This document shows, piece after piece, positions 58,101 to 64,000 of a DNA stretch of 64,000 bases; positions within the stretch are counted from its first letter, which is position 1, and every line of letters begins with the position of its first letter. The notes under the pieces were generated by a model that saw nothing but the letters and a program-made list of their open reading frames with translations, was not told where the DNA came from and did not search any database. Made by a program: the position numbers and the translations under genes. The stretch spans positions 4,853,158-4,917,157 of the forward strand of contig CM021312.1 in the NCBI GenBank assembly GCA_010645155.1. Direction: 5' to 3'. Source of the stretch: Tigriopus japonicus (taxonomy: Eukaryota; Arthropoda; Copepoda; Harpacticoida; Harpacticidae).

Positions 58101-61100
58101 TCCATCCACTTGTCTAATTTTGGTGGCAAAAGTCTGCCCCCCTCACTTGTTTGTGGTTGGAAATGGCCTGCGGTTAACCAGACGAGATGTCTTCCTTATC
58201 CACATTACGCATTTGTCACCCTCAGATCTCGGAACTACTTGTCACACTCCATGCAAAAGGAGGGGCCTTCATATGTATGTACTATACGTACATAGAATAC
58301 ATAGAAGCCCCTTGCGGCCACGAATGCTTAATCATTCAGCCGAATTGGTGCCAAAGATAAAGACATAGAAAGAGCACCAAGATGGAGGCCATGGGAATCA
58401 ATCCTCTATGAGAAAAAAAGGTCGATGGAATCGGAAGCTCGGATAACCAGATCAGATCTTAAGAGCTTCCTGCCTCTGATGCGGTCGGGCTTGAGCTACA
58501 TGAACAGATATCAATCAGCACGATGATGTGGCTCAACTAGTTTTTCCTCATCTTCATCTTCTCATCTTGGTTATAGCACTCCTAAGGGCCACTTCTATTT
58601 TTTTTATCTCGGGAACATCTTCGACTTTAATTGAGGACTCGTTTTACTGCTCCGAGTTTTAGAAGTAGTAGTATTACCACATGGTTGAATGAGGGTAATA
58701 ACTTGAGACAATCGAGCCGAAATCATGACAAGCTTTGGATCAAAAATGCTCAACATGGATACTAAAGACCAAGGAGCACAAGTCGTAAAGTGCGTGGATG
58801 ATGGAGGATTAAAGATGACTTGACCTGCTCCATACTCCTCGTAAAGAAACATGCATTTACGAAAACATAAATCAAAACGTAAGTGCGTTGGGTAGGTTTG
58901 ACACTTACTCCGAAGACTGTAACTAAATTTCAATTAAACTGCGCTCAAGTGCATTCAAAGCCGGTGCATTTCAATAAAAAAGCCACCCAAGCTTACTTTA
59001 TGGCCGTACTCTACTTCAAGTCATGAATACGTACATGACCCTATGAGCCTATCAAAAGCATCTATTCACTCATCTCACTTGGAGATGGGTGAATTAGGGA
59101 TGGACAAAGAGCGTATAACCGAAAATTTGGAAGTGAAAACACGAAGTCTGTCAGAAAACTTCACAGGCTAAATATTATTGTAGGCTTCATGTCGTTCTTT
59201 TTACCTTTTTTATCCAATGAGACCAATTGCAAACTATCTAACCTGGTTTCATTTTGAGGAAAGAGGACATTGTTTCTAATCAAGGACCCTTTCGATACAT
59301 CACTGCTTCACATGAAAAGGGGCTTTTTTAACATTGGTCAGAACCGGACGTCATTTTTCGCCAAATTCGTTTCGGCAAAGTCGTAAAAACTTGATTCGCC
59401 ATATGTTTCAATTATTGGTCGTCTAGATTTATTACAACTCTAGGGGGAGAAAGAAGTCGGGTGGAAGTTTCAAGGGTTTAATAATCTTGCCTTCCAAATG
59501 ACGGAATTATTTACGATCTCTTCGCTCTCCCTACGATTCTTTACTACTTTACTTTATTTATCATGCTCCTAAATCACACCATGAACTCCTTGAATGGAAC
59601 AGGGCGAGCAATTACAATGGAACCACCATTTCACAAGCCATTTATCTCATTACGAAGTGAATCCAATGCGGTTTTAATCGCCTTCCAAGGACCTCAAATA
59701 GCCAGCGTTTCTACTGTTTCGGTTTGTCTGCAGCCTGTCAGTCAATTATTCGTCACTGGGATCTTAACGTCTCATTGTGTATGACTTCCTAATCCATGTG
59801 TATATGGATTTATTTCTGTCATTAGACGCCATTGTGCTGACATTTGTGATTAATTGCTCCAGGCTTGGAAAAAGGCGTCTTCCTTCACGCTCCCTTTGTT
59901 TGTCCATTTGCGGAGTTAGGCTTCAAATTGGATCTTGTACGTAGTAAAAGTTCATCAGGAGTCGCTTATCAAAAATGGCCTGAGAGCGAGGACTAGGTCG
60001 CCTTCTTCGGTAGACTAGTTGTCCACATTTACATACCAATGACAATGACGTTCCAAATTGGTCTTCACCCTCATTTAGCCTTTTCAGCAAAACTGACAGC
60101 CACTGAAATGAAACAATAAGGACGTTTCTCGGGCTCTAAGATGACACTGCGAAAATGCAAGTTCACCTTGCAAAAATGAGACGAAGTTGAAGGCATTTCC
60201 GAGAGCCAATTTTTAGGAGCAACCATAAAAATTGGATGGATTCCGTTTGTTACCGACAACAACAACACTTCATTCTTGGCAAGTCATTCCCTGAAGGGTG
60301 GATAAAAACAGTCTGCATACATTTATTGAATTCCAATCAGGTCCAACCTTATTTGTAAAAAGAGAGAGTCATCTCGTGCGATCCCTCACCTTTACCAAGA
60401 AATGATCGCCAATCATCTAAATATCATCCAAACAACTCACGGAATAGAACTCACATAAACTTCTTACATGTTGGACATGTAAGCAATCTAAATCATTCTC
60501 TGTAGATCAGAATCAGAAGTTGGAAATAACGAAAGAGGGACAACCAAAGTATATATCGTGACAAAACATTTTATCACCATGATTTTAAAGGTGTCCATTA
60601 GTTCAGATGTCGTCATAGTGCCTAAGGATGCAATCTCTTGATCCTTGTTTAGCCCCTAGAAGGCATTTGGATCCAATTTGATAATTCGCTACACCTCATT
60701 GAAGGGCGAATTGGCCGAAACTAGGTCTTTCAAATCCAAAGCACCTGATGACAAAGTCAGATTGTGTTTATTTCAATTACACCCACCAAAGTGGGTTGCC
60801 ATTAAGACCACTGAAAGAAGACACAAATTGTCCATTAGAATTGACTCAAGGGTTGCTAGTTTGAAGATAATTTCGATCTTGGGCGTGGGACTTGAAGTGT
60901 TTAGAATCATGTTCGAAAGTTGAAATGTGGTACGAAATTCGGCCGACCAATGCCTGATAATGAGTGAGGGAGCGTCAAGTTACAGGTGTAGAGAGTAATG
61001 AAACTGGAATATGTAAATGCTAATGCTAATGAAATAGCAATATTCAATGCTGCCCACTCTAGAAATACAAGAATGGATGGAGCCAAGACCAAATCGTCAT

Positions 61101-64000
61101 AAATTGAAACCTGCACCCACGCAATGGAGGGCGGGCGTTCTTCAAGGCATACTAAATCACACCTTCGTCATGGTCAGTTCACAAATTTGGATTTAGATTT
61201 TTCGTGACGATAAAAATGCGGAACAGAAAATGGGCCGAGGTGACTGGTGAGCGAATAAATCCGGTCTCAATAGGGTGTCGTCGGTTGTTTTGATATTGAA
61301 TGGAAATGCGCTTTTAATGGACCCGGAGATGAATAGAACCCAAATGGTGACCGGGGATTTGCCCGAGAGAATGAATAATGTGTGCATTCTCTATTCAATT
61401 TATGAGCCCAATATGTCTTACTCCGTTCCGTTTTCCTGACTTAAACGGCAACGCCGATTCCAAGGATGGGGGGCATTGCAAAAAAGTGCCATCCACCAAT
61501 TGCAGTCATCCAAGTGCTTCGTAGCTATTGATTTCCGTCCCTACCAAACCCTCAATCAGTGGATGATGATCCGTATTTCTTGTGCTTTGGCTTGAAAAGA
61601 GTGCAAAAATTGTGACCCAGTGGATCTTAAAAAAGCTGCCGCCAAGACCGGAGAACGCCGCCAAGAATGATGATGATGATGATGATGATGAGCACAGGAT
61701 ATGGGCAAGATTACACAAACACTATCATCTCTTTTTGTTTTGCCCCACTTTCCTGTTTGGAAGAAGTCTATGGGACCCGAAAACTGGGCGACGGGTTTGT
61801 CAGAAGGTCGAAGTTTTAGTCATTTGTCTTTGACTTACAACGTCAGGAACTACTTCCTTCTAAAGTTTGCCATGCTTTGAGTCTTAAAAATGGACTTGTT
61901 CTCAAATCCAAGAAGTTCTTTAGCATATCGCTTGTGCCAAACTTTAGTGTTAAGTTTAAGATTGTGGCTGAAAATGGTTTGAGGTTTTGTCAGGAGACGA
62001 GACCTTGATCTCTTTTGATTAGTGGTGTGCATGTGCTGATGATAGAGTGTAAAGTTATAGGTGCTAATTTTGGAGTCATTTTGCTGAATCTAGGCCACAT
62101 TTCTACCCTCAACTAGGGTCACAGTGAGTTGGGGGAATTTTTTTGAAGTTAGTCGTGGTTCGTGTCATTAAACGTATTATAGAGTGGGGAACGTCATGTC
62201 AACGAAAGAAATGCATCAGCGTGATACATTTTTATGAAGATAGATTGAAATCAAAGAATCGATAGACTTCTTTCTCACAGAGGTGAGGATTTAACGAATG
62301 GGTGTCAAAAAAATGAACTCGTTTTTTGAATGTAACTTACTTGAATGTCACGTCATATGAACCAAGGATTGTTAAAAAAAAAGGAACTCTTGTCACTATC
62401 TTTTTTGCATCTCTATAATCATCAGCCTTCGGCTCAACTGAAAAAAGATGCCAATCTTTTACGATCTTTTCGCTCTTAAAACTCTCGTTTACGACCAATA
62501 TCAGACAAATTATATCATTTCAGCACGTAAAATAGGTACCAAGAATTTGAACCCAACTTTTTGCGGGATGGAGGAGGCTAATCTTAACATTCCCGAAAGC
62601 TCTTTATATGCGATTACAAGACCCAAATAAGGAGACTTTGCAGCAGTCAAGGATCAACTCCAACATACTTTGACAGGCTCTGATCTTCTCATCAAAAATA
62701 GCGATCATTCTCGGGCATGGGGCGGGCCATTAGCAAGCCAATGGAATGGTAAGGAGGTGACTTGATTCTTGCCACAGCTCAACAGCTCAGCAATAGGATA
62801 ATCCCATCTTAACCTCACCTCGTATGGAGCCCCCTCAGGGATTCCCATTTGCACTAAACCCATTCTTAGTCGCTAAAAGCCAGACAATCTGGAAGGCATC
62901 CCATTGCCTTGATCATTTAATACACATGTACACGCCAACACTCGTCTTTAAAGGAGTCTTCGACAGAGGGAAGAGTTGGAAGGGTGAACAATTTCAATCG
63001 CGTTGAAAAACCTAATTAAATCTGTACTTGAATTCCTTTTGTACGTACTTGTCCTCAAGGCCATCTGACTACCAATGTGAGGGCATCACCCTAAATAAAG
63101 GCGCGAACAACGCCAAGGGTGGCCTCAAATAGTTCAGTTTGCATCTCTAGGATTCAATCTCTAATTAGACCAACTGCTGAGAGGTGTACAAGTTAGTTAG
63201 CTCTCTATGGAGAATTTTACAAACCTTGAATAGGGAAGGTATGCAAAAATGTTGGGCGACAAAGCAAGAGCCAAATGAGATGAAAACAAGGCAAATGATC
63301 GGCTTTGTTACTTTGATCTCGTACCTAAAAGACAAAATGACAAAACGACATTAGAAAAACTTATCTTTTTCATCAATCAGATGGCTGGTTAACCCCAAGA
63401 TATAACCTTAAGGACAAAAGAAGATTCATCACGACTCACAAACGCACTGGCTAAGTTGGCAGGGTGACCGCAAGAAATAATCTTTGAGACACAATGGGTT
63501 GGAAAAAACTATTGCCTGAACGTAAATAACGACAACAATTTTGTGATACAAAATGCGACAGCCTTGAGAATTTTTCACTCCACCAAATGTAGCTCATGTC
63601 AAATTAGCGAGGACTAAAAAATAGCCCTCTACCCAACCAATGAGCTTCCGAGAATAAGGTCGCACACATACATGCATTGTAGCATCGTAAATGATCATTG
63701 TATCAAAGTGAAGTGGTGTAGACGATGTTAGGGGAAGGAAAATGATGCAAATTATCATTGCTGTCACTATCTACAAGCATGAATTTGGTGCTAAATTTGA
63801 AACCTTGCTTAGATGAATCCGAATTTGATTATATATATCAAACACCCTCCTCAGTCAACTTTGCGAACCCAACGACAGCATCAGCTGTCTTAAAGGGACT
63901 TTGGCGGGAAATTTAAAGCTTGAAGTGTTCTTCCATGACAATTTGGAAGATTTTGGCAGGGGTACAAAGAGGTCAATATTTTCATTACAACACAGTGGGC
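52126..64000. other. Long stretch without a supported gene
   Basis: Immediately 5' of the SOD-repeat gene on its strand, so the near part may hold its promoter and first non-coding exon. No TATA box or conserved block can be picked out by eye. Short (GAT)n and (GAA)n patches occur near 53765-53795 and 57550-57566. A 76-codon frame at 57568-57798 follows one of them but has no convincing splice acceptor. No transposon with readable ends, tRNA or rRNA was found. Confidence 0.45.
61667..61691 (+). repeat. (ATG/GAT)8 microsatellite
   Basis: Eight uninterrupted trinucleotide units. A frame through it would give poly-Asp, but the surrounding frame has no other coding character. Confidence 0.9.

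Overview
The window is eukaryotic nuclear DNA. It is intron-bearing, moderately AT-rich, sparse in genes and full of short degenerate transposon copies, with two runs of N that mark scaffold gaps. The recognisable proteins (a DEG/ENaC channel subunit and a copper-only SOD-repeat protein), the Tc1/mariner, hAT, piggyBac-like and non-LTR debris, and one very short candidate intron all fit an arthropod. A copepod-like crustacean is my best guess, but that is inference.

Layout. 0-15 kb: the last codons of a possible gene cut by the left edge, a gap at 2962-3016 flanked by a duplicated contig end, then non-coding DNA with two hAT-like non-autonomous elements (7104-7811 and 14316-14801). 15.8-21.3 kb, minus strand: a three-exon DEG/ENaC-type sodium channel gene whose introns carry two terminal-inverted-repeat elements. 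21.5-24.9 kb: a transposon graveyard with a possible hAT-like element, a dead mariner interrupted by a foldback element, a 1.3-kb hAT-like element containing a reverse-transcriptase 3' fragment, and an oppositely oriented sister fragment of the same retrotransposon. 25.5-26.6 kb, plus strand: a small three-exon gene of unknown function (151 aa). 29-31.4 kb: a tRNA-derived SINE-like head, faint transposon-like coding debris, and a second gap flanked by 155-bp allelic duplicates, with the end of a young Tc1/mariner-type transposon beside it. 35.3-36.1 kb, minus strand: two weak candidate genes or exons. 37-47 kb: a piggyBac-like MITE, two more hAT-like elements, a TGACCT-rich tandem array, and a second copy of the intronic MITE seen at 20.7 kb. 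48.7-52.1 kb, minus strand: an uninterrupted 1135-codon gene for a secreted, probably GPI-anchored protein with six SOD-like repeats. 52.1-64 kb: no gene that I can support.

The two confident genes are unrelated in function: one is a membrane cation channel and the other an extracellular copper/SOD-type protein. No operon-like or cluster logic links them. The strongest unusual signals are the CSRP-type gene with a graded loss of copper ligands across its repeats, a set of five hAT-like elements with matching or near-matching 8-bp target duplications sharing a GTTATGA-like preference, and evidence that both gaps join two haplotypes.
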